DNA from: Opitutus sp. ER46
Lineage (GTDB): Bacteria; Verrucomicrobiota; Verrucomicrobiia; Opitutales; Opitutaceae
Reading direction: 5' to 3'
Assembly (NCBI RefSeq): GCF_003054705.1
Contig: NZ_QAYX01000014.1
Location: 22,808-86,807 of the forward strand
Length of the DNA stretch: 64,000 bases
Positions 1 to 8,988 of this stretch are shown piece after piece. The notes below the pieces were generated by a model. It had not been told where the DNA came from. It searched no databases and saw only the letters and a list, made by a program, of their open reading frames with translations. Both the position numbers and the translations under genes were made by a program. Numbering within the stretch: position 1 is the stretch's first letter; each line of letters begins with the position of its first letter.

Positions 1-324
1 TCCCAGCAGGAGGAACGGCATGGCTTGGCGGAAGGCCTGCCGGCGCGGCGTCGCGCGCACCGCTTCGCTCAGGAGGAAGACCATCCAGGGTACGAAGCCG
101 GACGCGGCGCCGTTGATCTGGATCCAAACCAGTGGATTTGCGGACGGGTCGTAGGCGAACCGCGCGCCGACCAGCATCGCCTCGCCCACGCTCCACAGCC
201 AGACGGTCACCACCAGCGTGACCAGGAAGTACATCTGGTTGGCGAACCGACTCGGGTTGGTTCCGAGCACCGCGAAACCGACGCCGAGGCAGAAGGTCGC
301 GATGACGAAGATGGTGATGATCAT
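1..324 (-). CDS. Membrane protein, N-terminal fragment (7TM sensor-type), runs off the window edge
   Basis: The reading frame is open from an ATG at 324 to the window edge, giving about 107 residues of an incomplete protein. It begins MIITIFVIATFCLGVG and shows hydrophobic segments at roughly residues 1-20, 32-50 and 66-84. The pattern (a hydrophobic helix, then NPSRFANQMYF, then a helix with W-W) resembles the 7TM input domain of some histidine kinases, but no kinase part is visible. Its ATG overlaps the TGA of the upstream TIGR03067-like gene (ATGA), so the two are translationally linked on the minus strand. Membrane location is well supported; the sensor role is inferred. Confidence 0.6.
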   Translation of the reverse strand, partial: MIITIFVIATFCLGVGFAVLGTNPSRFANQMYFLVTLVVTVWLWSVGEAMLVGARFAYDPSANPLVWIQINGAASGFVPWMVFLLSEAVRATPRRQAFRQAMPFLLLG

Positions 325-689
325 GCCAGGAGGCGCCGGTACGTGACGAGATAACGCCGGTGCTGCGTACTCGTCGAGAATTCCGTCGGCCTCACGCCGT
401 CCAATCCATAGCAAACGCGCAGGCGGTCGCCTCGCAGTTGATACACGCAGGGGATCGTGCAGCCCGCGTTCGGGCCGACATGGCCGTGCAGCGTCAGGGC
501 GGCGGACTCGGCCGCGCCTTCCAGCTCAAACGCGCCGCGATCCACGACCTGGCCGCCGAAGATGGCCTGGTAGCGGCCGGCCAGAAACTCGATCGTGCTC
601 TGCCGGGCGACCAGTTCCGGAGCGGCCTCGCCGGCCAGTTCGCCGCGCAGCATCTGCCACCGGCCTTCGATGGAGACGGACTCGGTCAT
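321..689 (-). CDS. TIGR03067-like small domain protein
   Basis: This is a 122-residue protein with no signal peptide. It has the layout of the TIGR03067 domain common in Planctomycetes and Verrucomicrobia: an early G-R-W motif (IEGRWQML, residues 8-15), a central beta-rich stretch, then 'YQLRGDRLRVCYGLDGVRPTEF' spacing near the C-terminus with the typical L-x-x-C and RP-x-x-F. The biochemical function of the family is unknown. It lies 28 bp downstream of hflX on the same strand and overlaps the next membrane-protein gene by 4 bp, so hflX, this gene and the membrane protein probably form one transcription unit. Confidence 0.65.
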   Translation of the reverse strand: MTESVSIEGRWQMLRGELAGEAAPELVARQSTIEFLAGRYQAIFGGQVVDRGAFELEGAAESAALTLHGHVGPNAGCTIPCVYQLRGDRLRVCYGLDGVRPTEFSTSTQHRRYLVTYRRLLA

Positions 690-717
690 GGGAGCCGGCG
701 ACGCGGGGTGGTGGCGC

Positions 718-1995
718 TCAGCGCTTCACCACGAACGGCGCGAAGAAGGCGGCCTGCGTGGGCGGGAAGCGGCCGCGCAGGTGCACCCCGTCGTCCTGCT
801 GTTCCTCGGCCTGCACGTGCCCCACCTCGTGGAGCCGGGCGATGACGTCGTAGCGCGCATGGGGCACGACCAGTTCGGTCGACGTGTTGGCCTCGGCGAT
901 CAGTTCGAGACAGCGCTCCTCGAGCGCATCGAGGCCCTCGCGCGTGCGGGCGCTGACGAACAAGGCGTCGGGCACGAGCGCCCGCGCACGCTGCAGCATG
1001 GCCGGGGTGGCCGCGTCGATCTTGTTGAAAACCGTCAGAGTGGTCTTCTCCGCTGCGCCGAGTTCCTGGAGGACGGAGAGGGTCGTGGCGTGGTGCTGTT
1101 CGACGTTGGGGTTGGTCACGTCGAGCACGTGGACGAGGAAGTCGGCGACGATGACCTCCTCGAGCGTGGCCTTGAAGGCCTCGACGAGGTCGTGCGGCAG
1201 CCGGCGGATGAAGCCGACGGTATCCGTCACGAGCACCTTCTGGTTCCCGCGCAGGACGAGCTGGCGCGTGGTGGGGTCGAGGGTGGCGAAGAGCTTGTCG
1301 GCGGCGAGCACCTGTGCGCCCGTGAGGGTGTTGAGGAGCGTCGACTTGCCGGCGTTCGTGTAGCCGACGATCGAGCAGGTCGGCACGGGGATGCGCTGGC
1401 GTTTCCGGCGCTGGACGTCGCGCTGCTGGACGACATTCACGAGCTCGCGCTTCAAGTGTGCGATGCGGTCGCGCACGATGCGGCGGTCCTGCTCGAGCTG
1501 GGTTTCGCCTTCGCCGCCGAGGGCGCCCTTGCCGCGTTGCCGGGACAGGTGCGTCCAGGCGCGGGTCAGGCGGGGCAGGGAGTACTCCATGCGGGCGAGC
1601 GCGACCTGGAGGATGGCTTCGCGGGTCTGCGCGCGGTCGGCGAAGATCTCGAGGATAACCTCCTGGCGGTCGATGACGGCGAGGCCTGATTGCTCCTCCC
1701 AGTTGCGCTGCTGGGCCGGGGAGAGGGCCTTGTCGAAGATGATGACGTCGACCTCGTCGGCCTTGGCCAGCTCGATGATCTCGGCAGCCTTGCCGGACCC
1801 GAGCAGCATTGCCGGGTTGGCGTGCCGCAGCCGGACGAGAGTGGTCCGGGCGACGGTGATCCGGAGGTTTTCGACGAGCTCCTTGAGCTCGCCGAGCAGT
1901 TCGGCTCCTTCATCCGCCGCCATGTCGTCAGTTTGCACGCCGACCAGGAAGGCGCGCTGGAGGTTGGCGGGTTTGTCGGTAAGGAAGTCTGCCAT
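718..1995 (-). CDS. hflX: GTPase HflX
   Basis: 425 residues, normal length for HflX, a ribosome-associated GTPase that binds the 50S subunit and rescues or splits stalled and heat-damaged ribosomes. The N-terminal HflX domain (about 1-200) contains the glycine-rich LLGSGKAAEI stretch and the GKGALGGEGETQLE signature ahead of a basic coiled helix. The G domain has G1 GYTNAGKST (211-219), G3 DTVGF (258-262) and G4 NKID (324-327). The start is ATG at 1995, followed downstream by a TIGR03067-like gene. All GTP-binding motifs look intact. The C-terminal tail is short, without an extra domain. Confidence 0.95.
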   Translation of the reverse strand: MADFLTDKPANLQRAFLVGVQTDDMAADEGAELLGELKELVENLRITVARTTLVRLRHANPAMLLGSGKAAEIIELAKADEVDVIIFDKALSPAQQRNWEEQSGLAVIDRQEVILEIFADRAQTREAILQVALARMEYSLPRLTRAWTHLSRQRGKGALGGEGETQLEQDRRIVRDRIAHLKRELVNVVQQRDVQRRKRQRIPVPTCSIVGYTNAGKSTLLNTLTGAQVLAADKLFATLDPTTRQLVLRGNQKVLVTDTVGFIRRLPHDLVEAFKATLEEVIVADFLVHVLDVTNPNVEQHHATTLSVLQELGAAEKTTLTVFNKIDAATPAMLQRARALVPDALFVSARTREGLDALEERCLELIAEANTSTELVVPHARYDVIARLHEVGHVQAEEQQDDGVHLRGRFPPTQAAFFAPFVVKR

Positions 1996-2241
1996 GAAGG
2001 AGTCGGTTACCCAAGCGGGTCGGCTGGCCGAGTCAAACTAGCACCCGCCGGTGCGGAACGCAGCCTGGGGGAGGGGGCAACCCTTTGGAAAGCAGGTCCA
2101 TAGCGGGCTTGTTTTCTTGGGGGATTCACCCTAGATTCCACGCCGGCCGGAGTGCGTTTAGGCTCGACTTTTCCGAGGAACCTCATTGGCTCCCAAACTT
2201 TTCCGCGAGCGGGCAACCGCCTGCCGCTCCGCCAATAACAC

Positions 2242-3630
2242 ATGACGAACAAACGAAATATTCCGTCGCGCCGCTTCATCAAGCCCTCCTTCAACTTTCT
2301 GATCGAAAAGAAGCGGGATGGCGGCGAGTTCACCCAGGAAGAAATTCGCTACATTATCGACAGCACGCTGGATGGCGAGATGCCGCAGCACCAGCTGGCG
2401 GCGCTGGCCATGGCGATCTACTTCTCCGGCATGTCCGCCCAGGAGACGGCGGACCTGACAGAGGAGATGATGCTCTCCGGTGAGGTCATCGACCTTTCAC
2501 ACATCGCCAAGCCGAAGATCGACAAGTACTCGACGGGCGGCGTGGGCGACAAGACGTCGCTCGTGCTGGTCCCCCTCGCGATGGCGAGCGGCGTGGTGGT
2601 TCCGATGATGTGCGGCGTCGAGCACGAATACCTGATCAGCACGCTCGACAAGCTGGCGGCCGTCCCCGGCTTCAAGGGCGCCCTCAGCAACGACCAGTTC
2701 TCCTCCCAGCTCGCGCGCATCGGCGGTGCGATCATCGCCCAGACCGAGGATCTCGCGCCGGCGGACGCCAAGCTTTACGAACTCCGCAAGGAGACCGGTA
2801 CCATCCCGAGCCTGCCGCTGATCACGGGCAGCGTCCTTTCCAAGAAGCTCGCCGAGGGTTCCGAGGGCCTCGTGATCGACGTCAAGTGGGGCAACGGGTC
2901 CTTCATCAAGGACCTCGAACAGGCGAAGCAGCTTGCCCGCTCGATGACCCGCGTCGGCCGCTCGATGAAGCGCCGTTGCGTCGCCCTCGTGACCGACATG
3001 AACCAACCGCTTGGCGATACCGTCGGCACGGCGCTCGAGGTCAAGGAGGCGATCCAGCTCCTCAAGGGCGAAGGTCCTGAGGACATGAAGGAACTCGTCC
3101 TGAAGCTCGGCATGGAAATCGTCCGCCTCGCCGGCGTGGCGGGTTCGACGCTCTCGGCCAAGCAGACCGTCCAGCGCCACCTCACCGACGGCTCCGCCCT
3201 CGACAAGTTCAAGGAGCTGGTGAAGGCGCAGGGTGGTGACACCAGCTTCATCGATCATCCGGAGAAGTTCCCGCAGGCCCGCCACATTCGGAAGCTCCCG
3301 GCGCCGAAGCGCGGCTACGTGCATACCATCAGCGCGGCGATGATCGCCCGCGGCGTGCACCTGCTGGGCGCCGGCATCGAGCCGTCGACCGCTCCCGTGG
3401 GCAACCACGCCGGCCACGCCAACCACAATCACGCGAAGGTCGACTACTCGGTCGGCGTCTCGGAGATCAAGAAGGTCGGCACGCAGGTGAAGCAGGGCGA
3501 GCCGCTGATGATGATCCACTACAACGACGAGGCGAAGCTCGAGCAGGCCCTGGAGTACTTCAAGAACGCCTACCGGCTGGCGCCGAAGCGGCCTACGCCG
3601 CCGCCGCTCGTCGTCGAGCGCGTCGCCTGA
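2242..3630 (+). CDS. Pyrimidine-nucleoside phosphorylase family protein with altered active site
   Basis: 462 residues with the three-part fold of thymidine/pyrimidine-nucleoside phosphorylases: helical N-domain, phosphate-binding core and PYNP_C-type C-domain (about 375-450). These enzymes split pyrimidine nucleosides with phosphate. The phosphate loop DKYSTGGVGDKTS (94-106) and the LR...SVLSKK region (181-202) are present. Aligned without gaps to the E. coli enzyme, His85 is Tyr96, Ser113 is Cys124, and the RGLGHTGG segment is VEHEYLIS (126-133), while the Thr123 equivalent (Thr134) is kept. Substrate preference may therefore differ from classical DeoA, so no gene symbol is given. Monocistronic, with a strong terminator just downstream. 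Confidence 0.85.
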   Translation: MTNKRNIPSRRFIKPSFNFLIEKKRDGGEFTQEEIRYIIDSTLDGEMPQHQLAALAMAIYFSGMSAQETADLTEEMMLSGEVIDLSHIAKPKIDKYSTGGVGDKTSLVLVPLAMASGVVVPMMCGVEHEYLISTLDKLAAVPGFKGALSNDQFSSQLARIGGAIIAQTEDLAPADAKLYELRKETGTIPSLPLITGSVLSKKLAEGSEGLVIDVKWGNGSFIKDLEQAKQLARSMTRVGRSMKRRCVALVTDMNQPLGDTVGTALEVKEAIQLLKGEGPEDMKELVLKLGMEIVRLAGVAGSTLSAKQTVQRHLTDGSALDKFKELVKAQGGDTSFIDHPEKFPQARHIRKLPAPKRGYVHTISAAMIARGVHLLGAGIEPSTAPVGNHAGHANHNHAKVDYSVGVSEIKKVGTQVKQGEPLMMIHYNDEAKLEQALEYFKNAYRLAPKRPTPPPLVVERVA

Positions 3631-3654
3631 GGTCATCCTCGATCTCTCTCTTCC

Positions 3655-3684
3655 GCCGACCGGCTCACCACCGGTCGGCTTTTT
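3655..3684 (+). terminator. Intrinsic terminator of the nucleoside phosphorylase gene
   Basis: A GCCGACCGG / CCGGTCGGC perfect 9-bp stem with a 7-nt loop is followed directly by five T on the plus strand. It lies 25 bp after the stop codon. Confidence 0.9.
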
Positions 3685-3786
3685 GTTGCCGCCCGCATGC
3701 GCTCGCACCATCCCGGGGGCGGCCAGCCGAGGCTTGCCGCAGTCGCGCGACTGCGCCCAATTGGGCCAATGCCAGAACCGCTGCCC

Positions 3787-5010
3787 ATGGACAAAGCTCC
3801 GAAGACGCCTCCGCCGCCGATCGATCGGTCCGGGTGGACCCGTCCCTGGGCGCAGCTGAAGTACTTCACGTTCCAGCCCGCGATCTTCCCGCGGCTCCTC
3901 GGCCAGGTTTCGCCCGATGCCCGACCCGGCGACTGGGTTTCGGTGTACGACAAGAGCGGCGAGCGCATGGGCGCCGGGCTGTTCAACCCCCGGGCGAAGA
4001 TTCCGCTCCGGGTCGTCGCACACGGCGGCGAGCCGATCGGCGAGGACTATTTCGAACTCGCGATCCGCCGTGCGGTGGAGCTGCGCCGCACCTTGTTCAA
4101 GCTCGACGAGGTCACTGACGCCTACCGCCTGATCAACTCGGACGGCGACGGCCTCAGCGGCCTGACGATCGACCGATACGCCGACACGCTGCTGTGCGAG
4201 GTGTACTCGCTGGGCATCGCGCAGCGGTTGCCGAAATGGCTCCCGCTGCTGCACGAACTGGCCGGGACGAAGTTCGCCCGCGTGCAGGTCGATCACGACC
4301 TCGGCAGTCTCGAGGGCATCAAGCCGTCGACGTTCAATGAGACCAATGCCGCGGCGCCGCGCACGGTGAAGATCCGCGAGCACGGGGTCCGCTACGAGGT
4401 GGACTTCGCCGAGGGACACAAGACCGGCTTCTTCTGCGACCAGCGCGAAAACCGGCGCAACGTGGCGCGGTTCACCCGCGATGCGCGCGTGCTCGACCTG
4501 TGCTGCTACACCGGCGGGTTTTCCCTCTGCGCCAAGGTTCTCGGCGGCGCGGCCGACGTGACCAGCGTTGACCTCGACGAGGCCGCGATCGCGCAGGCAC
4601 GGCGCAATGCGAACCTTAACCAGGCACGGCTGAAGTTCGTGCATGCCGATGCCTTTGCCTACGCGCGCCAGATGCAGAGCAACGGGGAGAAGTGGGACGT
4701 CGTTGTCCTGGATCCGCCGAAGTTCATCTTTACGCGCGATGCCGCCGGCAACTGGGAGGGACGCCAGAAGTACGAGGATCTCAACCTGCTCGCGATCTCG
4801 TTGGTGAAGCCCGGTGGCGTGTTTATCACCTGCTCCTGCTCGGGCCTCCTGAGCCTCGAGGACTTTGAGCAGCACGTGATCAAGGCGGCGCATCGCCAGA
4901 ACCGGCGCCTGCAGTTCTTCGATCGGACCGGCCCTGGGACGGATCACCCGGTGTATTCGAACTGCCTGGAGAGCCGGTACCTAAAGGTGCTCTGGTCCCG
5001 GGTGGTCTAG
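3787..5010 (+). CDS. Class I SAM-dependent rRNA methyltransferase, RlmI family
   Basis: 407 residues from ATG 3787 (an ATG at 3769 adds six). The protein has an N-terminal PUA-like segment (about 20-100), then the linker QVDHDLGSLEGIKPSTF, then a Rossmann methyltransferase domain. Motif I is LDLCCYTGGFS, the acidic residue after beta2 is in VDLDEAA, and the catalytic-type motif is LDPPKF. The family (RlmI, YccW) makes 5-methylcytosine in 23S rRNA. The C-terminal CSCSGLLSLEDF motif is also typical. The upstream in-frame ATG at 3697 is less likely because it lies only 13 bp after the terminator and codes for an unconserved Arg/Pro-rich stretch. Confidence 0.88.
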   Translation: MDKAPKTPPPPIDRSGWTRPWAQLKYFTFQPAIFPRLLGQVSPDARPGDWVSVYDKSGERMGAGLFNPRAKIPLRVVAHGGEPIGEDYFELAIRRAVELRRTLFKLDEVTDAYRLINSDGDGLSGLTIDRYADTLLCEVYSLGIAQRLPKWLPLLHELAGTKFARVQVDHDLGSLEGIKPSTFNETNAAAPRTVKIREHGVRYEVDFAEGHKTGFFCDQRENRRNVARFTRDARVLDLCCYTGGFSLCAKVLGGAADVTSVDLDEAAIAQARRNANLNQARLKFVHADAFAYARQMQSNGEKWDVVVLDPPKFIFTRDAAGNWEGRQKYEDLNLLAISLVKPGGVFITCSCSGLLSLEDFEQHVIKAAHRQNRRLQFFDRTGPGTDHPVYSNCLESRYLKVLWSRVV

Positions 5011-5158
5011 CGTCGCTGGAACCAGCTGGGAAAGCCGGTTCGCGGTTCCTGCCGCGGCCGCGGTAATAACCTGTCCACTCCGGGCTGGTACGTAGGGGAT
5101 TGCGGCGAAGTTCGACATTGCGGCGACTCGACGTGGCTCCGCAAATCGTGTCCTGACC

Positions 5159-6682
5159 ATGCTTCTTCCGTCTGCTCCCATCTTCCGCGTTTGCTGCCTG
5201 ATGGGGATTCTCACTGGCGTCGTGGTGGCTGCGGGCGACCCCAAGCCGACGCCGCTCGGCATCACCCGCGAGCAGGTTATCGCGGTCCGGGGTGAGCCCA
5301 AGAGCCACATCGTGGCGGGCGATCGCGAGGTGCTCCTGTTTCCCGACGAGAGGGTGATTCTCCGCAACCAACGGGTCGTCGAGGTCGAGCCGGTTTACGC
5401 GGCCGCTGCCGCCACGCCGACGCCCGCAGCCGTAGCGCACGCGGAGGAATCCACTGCCGCTTCCGCCAACGTGTCCGACCCGGCCCAGACGGCGACGGTC
5501 GCCGAGGCCAACCCGACTTCGACTTCAGGCGTGCGCCGTGACGCGCCCGCGGTGCCACTGCCGCCCGAGGTGCAAATCAAGTCCGTTCGCCCGCCGACGC
5601 GGCACGCGGTTGCGCCGACGGACACCGCGCGTCCCGCGCCGGCAACGGCCACGCCAGCCGACAAGATCTCTGCGCCAACGAATCAGGCATCGGCGCCCGC
5701 CGTGGCTGCTACGGGCGCGACGGCGGCTCCCTTCGCTGCGCCGGCTAGCGCCGAAGCGACGCCGCCCGCGGCGACACCGCCCGTCGACGCTCCCGCCGCA
5801 ACGGAAGCCTCTGCTCCGACGACGGCCGCGTCTGTCCCGGCCGATCCGGCCGCGGGCCGCACCGCGGCTGCCCCGACGGTCGCGCCCGCGGCAACGATTA
5901 CCGCGCCGGCCACGCCCGCGGCGCATCCGGCGCCCGTGGCTGCCAACTCAGTGTCGACGGCGACGACAGCGGCGACTGCGGCGCCTACGCCGGCACGAGA
6001 CTCTTCGTCGTGGCTGATCAGGACCGGCATCGTCGCGGCAATCGTCGGCTTCTTCGCCTACCTGTTTTGGGCGCGGCGCCAGCGGCAGTTGCTTCTCGCG
6101 GCGTCGGCGGTTTCGCGTTCCCCGTTTCCGATGGAGCCGGCTCCGGCGCGACCGGCGAGCCGCTTCTCCTCCGAGCTGCTCGAGCGCTTGGAATGGAAGG
6201 CGTTCGAGGAACTGGTTGCCGGCTACTACAACAAGACCGGCGTGGTCGCGACCCGCACGAAGCATGGGCCGCAGTCACCGGTGCACATTCGCATTTCCTG
6301 GAAAGGCGAGACTCGCCCCTTCGCCTGCGTCCAATGTGTGTCGCACGAGCCCGCCGCCATCGGTGCCTCGCGGGTCGAGGCGCTCGTCGCGGCCATCGAG
6401 TCTGAGGGCATTCGGCGCGGCTATCTCGTGACGACCGGAAGCTTTGCTGTGTCGGCGCGCGACTACGCCGAGGAAAAGCATGTGACGCTGCTCTCCGGCG
6501 AGGTGTTGCTTGAGAAACTGAATACGCTGCCCGACGCGGCTCGCGCCGATCTGCTGCAACTCGTCGCGGCGGGGGATGTGGCCACGCCGTCCTGCCCGCG
6601 ATGCGAGACCAAGATGGTTGCAGCCGCGGTCGAACCTGGCGCGTGGCGCTGCCCGCAGTGCGGCGAGACGCAGCGTTCCTGA
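5159..6682 (+). CDS. Membrane-tethered Mrr-fold protein with Pro/Ala-rich linker and zinc ribbon
   Basis: 507 residues. An N-terminal signal-like segment (1-26) precedes a small domain with GITREQVIAVRGEP, resembling the repeated motif of SmpA/OmlA-type proteins. Residues about 85-280 are a long low-complexity Ala/Pro/Thr linker. A transmembrane helix follows (about 284-303, WLIRTGIVAAIVGFFAYLFW, then Arg-rich). The C-terminal part (about 340-455) has the Mrr restriction-endonuclease fold pattern ending in GYLVTTGSFAVSARDYAEE and LLSGEVLLEKL. A CPRC...CPQC zinc ribbon (C479, C482, C498, C501) closes the protein. The QxK catalytic position reads Q-C-V and no preceding catalytic Asp is evident, so it is probably non-cleaving. 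Topology would put the Mrr part in the cytoplasm. Function unknown. Confidence 0.7.
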   Translation: MLLPSAPIFRVCCLMGILTGVVVAAGDPKPTPLGITREQVIAVRGEPKSHIVAGDREVLLFPDERVILRNQRVVEVEPVYAAAAATPTPAAVAHAEESTAASANVSDPAQTATVAEANPTSTSGVRRDAPAVPLPPEVQIKSVRPPTRHAVAPTDTARPAPATATPADKISAPTNQASAPAVAATGATAAPFAAPASAEATPPAATPPVDAPAATEASAPTTAASVPADPAAGRTAAAPTVAPAATITAPATPAAHPAPVAANSVSTATTAATAAPTPARDSSSWLIRTGIVAAIVGFFAYLFWARRQRQLLLAASAVSRSPFPMEPAPARPASRFSSELLERLEWKAFEELVAGYYNKTGVVATRTKHGPQSPVHIRISWKGETRPFACVQCVSHEPAAIGASRVEALVAAIESEGIRRGYLVTTGSFAVSARDYAEEKHVTLLSGEVLLEKLNTLPDAARADLLQLVAAGDVATPSCPRCETKMVAAAVEPGAWRCPQCGETQRS

Positions 6683-6695
6683 GCGACACAAAAAA

Positions 6696-6720
6696 GCCCG
6701 CGGCGTTTGCGGCCGCGGGC
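6696..6720 (-). terminator. Intrinsic terminator of efp (minus strand)
   Basis: GCCCGCGGC / GCCGCGGGC, a 9-bp stem with a 7-nt loop. The run of A just upstream on the plus strand (6690-6695) is a T-tract when read on the minus strand, so it serves efp. It may also insulate the convergent Mrr-fold gene. Confidence 0.85.
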
Positions 6721-6741
6721 GGAAAGGGGAGGAGGGGGCGC

Positions 6742-7299
6742 TCAGGCGCGGCCGAGGTACGAACCGTCGGTCGTGTTCACGCGAATCACGTCGCCTTCCT
6801 TGATGAACAGCGGCACCTGGACAACCAGACCGGTTTCAACCTTGGCGGGCTTCTGGACGTTGCTCGCAGTGTCGCCCTTGATGCCGTCGGCCGACTCGAT
6901 GACCTTCAGCGAGACCGTGCTCGGGAGGTCCACGGAGAGGGCGCGTTCGTCGACGAACAGCACGTCGACCTTGCCGCCCGGAGCGAGGAAGTTCTTCAGA
7001 TCGCCGAGCTGCGTGGCCGTCAGCTCGATCTGCTCGAACGAGTTCGGGTCCATGAAGGCAAAGGTGTCGCGGTCGGCGTAGCTGAACTCCAGCGTCTTCT
7101 TGTCGGTCGGGAGGACCTCGATCGTATCGGTCGACGCGAAGCGCTGGTCGAGAGCTTTGCCGTAGCGCAGGTTACGCATCTTGATCTGGACGAAGGCCCG
7201 CAGATTCCCAGGCGTGCGGTGTTGCGTTTCCATGACGAGGTGAGGCTCGCCATTGAATTTGATGACTTGGCCTTTGCGGATGTCGTTGGCTGCGGGCAT
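6742..7299 (-). CDS. efp: Elongation factor P
   Basis: 185 residues, full length. EF-P binds between the ribosomal P and E sites and relieves stalling at proline runs. KOW-like domain I, OB domain II and C-terminal domain III (GDTASNVQKPAKVETGLVVQVPLF, SYLGRA) are all present. The tip loop of domain I reads TPGNLRAF (29-36), where E. coli has KPGKGQAF. The residue normally modified (Lys34 in E. coli) is therefore Asn32. This argues against EpmA-type lysylation and EarP-type rhamnosylation of this copy. Monocistronic, with its own terminator; the next gene upstream of it (lpxC/fabZ) is divergent. Confidence 0.95.
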   Translation of the reverse strand: MPAANDIRKGQVIKFNGEPHLVMETQHRTPGNLRAFVQIKMRNLRYGKALDQRFASTDTIEVLPTDKKTLEFSYADRDTFAFMDPNSFEQIELTATQLGDLKNFLAPGGKVDVLFVDERALSVDLPSTVSLKVIESADGIKGDTASNVQKPAKVETGLVVQVPLFIKEGDVIRVNTTDGSYLGRA

Positions 7300-7598
7300 G
7301 ACGTTGAGCGTATTCTGGCTGCGGATTGTTCGGTAGAAAACGAGTAGATTGGGCAGCCCGCTGGAAAGGTGTCAAGCCGCCGGGCGGCCGGGTCCGAAGT
7401 AGGGCCATTCCCGGCCGAAAGACTATCTGGTCTGCCATCGGTGCCAATCCGGGGCGCCGGCGCTCAGCTGGTTTCGCCCCGGCGCGCCCAGGGGCGAGTT
7501 CATGAGGCTCGCGGACGCTCCCGCCATTTCTTTGCCCGAGAGGCGGCCAAAGGATGCGCTTGCTCTCGACCGGCGGCGTTGCCGAAACTCCGCTGCCC

Positions 7599-8930
7599 AT
7601 GAAACAACGAACCCTCGCGCGGGAAGTTTCCATCAAAGGTAGCGCGTTGCACACCGGTGATGCCGTCACCTTGACCATGAAGCCCGCGCCCGTGAATCAC
7701 GGGATCGTCTTCCGCCGCATGGACCTGCACGGGACTCCCGAAGTGAAGCCCCGGGTCGACTTTGTGACGGACCTTGTCCGCGCCACGACCATCCAGTCCG
7801 GCCATGCCAAGGTCCACACCGTCGAGCACGTCCTCAGCGCCCTCCACGGCTGTGGCGTCGACAACGTGATCATTGAGATGGATGCCTCGGAGCCGCCGAT
7901 CATGGACGGTTCGGCCCAGCCTTTCGTTAACCTCATCCTCCAAGGGGAGCCCATCGAGCAGGACGCCGAGCGGGAGTATTTCGCCCTCGATGTCCCGGTG
8001 TCCGTCACGCGCGGCAACCGCTCCATCATTGCCCTGCCGTTCGACGGCCTGAAGATTTCGTGCACGTCCGCCGACGATCGTGGCATCCACACGCAGCATC
8101 TTTCGCTCACGCTTGATCCCGAGGTATACAAGACGCAGATCGCGGCGGCGCGTACGTTCACAATCTACGAGGATATCGAGGAACTGCTGAAGCTGGGGAA
8201 GATCCGGGGCGGTTCGCTTGACTCGGCGATCGTCATCCGGGGCGACAAGATCCTCTCGAAGGAGCCGCTGCGGTTTAAGGACGAGTTTGTCCGTCACAAG
8301 ATTCTCGATATCGTCGGCGACGTCTCGCTGCTCGGCATGCCGCTGAAGGCCCACATCGTGGCGACGCGTCCGGGCCATGCGATCAACGCGGAACTCACCA
8401 AGCTGCTGCTTGAGAAACTGCAGGAGCGGAAAGCCGGCGTGGCCAAGCGGGCTCCCGGCCCGACCACGGTCCTCGCGACCGAGACGACCCTCGATATCCG
8501 CCGCGTGCTGGACACGCTGCCTCACCGGTATCCGTTCCTGATGATCGACCGTGTGGTCGAGTTTCAGGGCCCCGATGCGCTCACGGCGTTGAAGAATGTC
8601 ACCATCAACGAGCCCTTCTTCCAGGGCCACTATCCGGGCAATCCTGTGCTGCCCGGCGTGCTCCAGATCGAGGCGATGGCGCAAGCCGCTGGCATCCTCA
8701 TGCTCCGCCGGATCTCCTCGGAGGGGAAGACGGCGCTGTTCATGAGCTGCGATAAGGTGAAGTTCCGCCGCGCCGTCCGCCCCGGCGACCAGCTCACGAT
8801 CAACGTCAAGATGACCAAGAGTCGCGGCAACAAGATCGGGGTGGCGGAAGGCGAGTGCCTGGTGAACGGCCAGATCGTCTCTTCAGCCGAGCTGATGTTC
8901 GCGGTCGTGGACAACGCCGAAGTCGAGTAA
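7599..8930 (+). CDS. lpxC/fabZ: Bifunctional UDP-3-O-acyl-GlcNAc deacetylase / 3-hydroxyacyl-ACP dehydratase (LpxC-FabZ fusion)
   Basis: 443 residues from ATG 7599; an ATG at 7554 would add 15 unconserved residues. LpxC occupies about 1-285: the first committed, zinc-dependent step of lipid A synthesis. It has [10 protein letters not shown] (73-82, holding the catalytic Glu and a metal His), the MDGSA motif and [10 protein letters not shown] with the remaining metal ligands. FabZ occupies about 305-443: dehydration in fatty-acid elongation, with [13 protein letters not shown], the catalytic His in [12 protein letters not shown] and the Glu in QIEAMAQ. The fusion is known from Bacteroidetes and relatives and makes both activities share one expression level. 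lpxA follows 58 bp downstream. Confidence 0.96.
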   Translation: MKQRTLAREVSIKGSALHTGDAVTLTMKPAPVNHGIVFRRMDLHGTPEVKPRVDFVTDLVRATTIQSGHAKVHTVEHVLSALHGCGVDNVIIEMDASEPPIMDGSAQPFVNLILQGEPIEQDAEREYFALDVPVSVTRGNRSIIALPFDGLKISCTSADDRGIHTQHLSLTLDPEVYKTQIAAARTFTIYEDIEELLKLGKIRGGSLDSAIVIRGDKILSKEPLRFKDEFVRHKILDIVGDVSLLGMPLKAHIVATRPGHAINAELTKLLLEKLQERKAGVAKRAPGPTTVLATETTLDIRRVLDTLPHRYPFLMIDRVVEFQGPDALTALKNVTINEPFFQGHYPGNPVLPGVLQIEAMAQAAGILMLRRISSEGKTALFMSCDKVKFRRAVRPGDQLTINVKMTKSRGNKIGVAEGECLVNGQIVSSAELMFAVVDNAEVE

Positions 8931-8988
8931 CCAAACCTGCTTCTCCGGTGCGCACTGGCACTGGCTTCGAGGCAAAACAGGAATTCGC

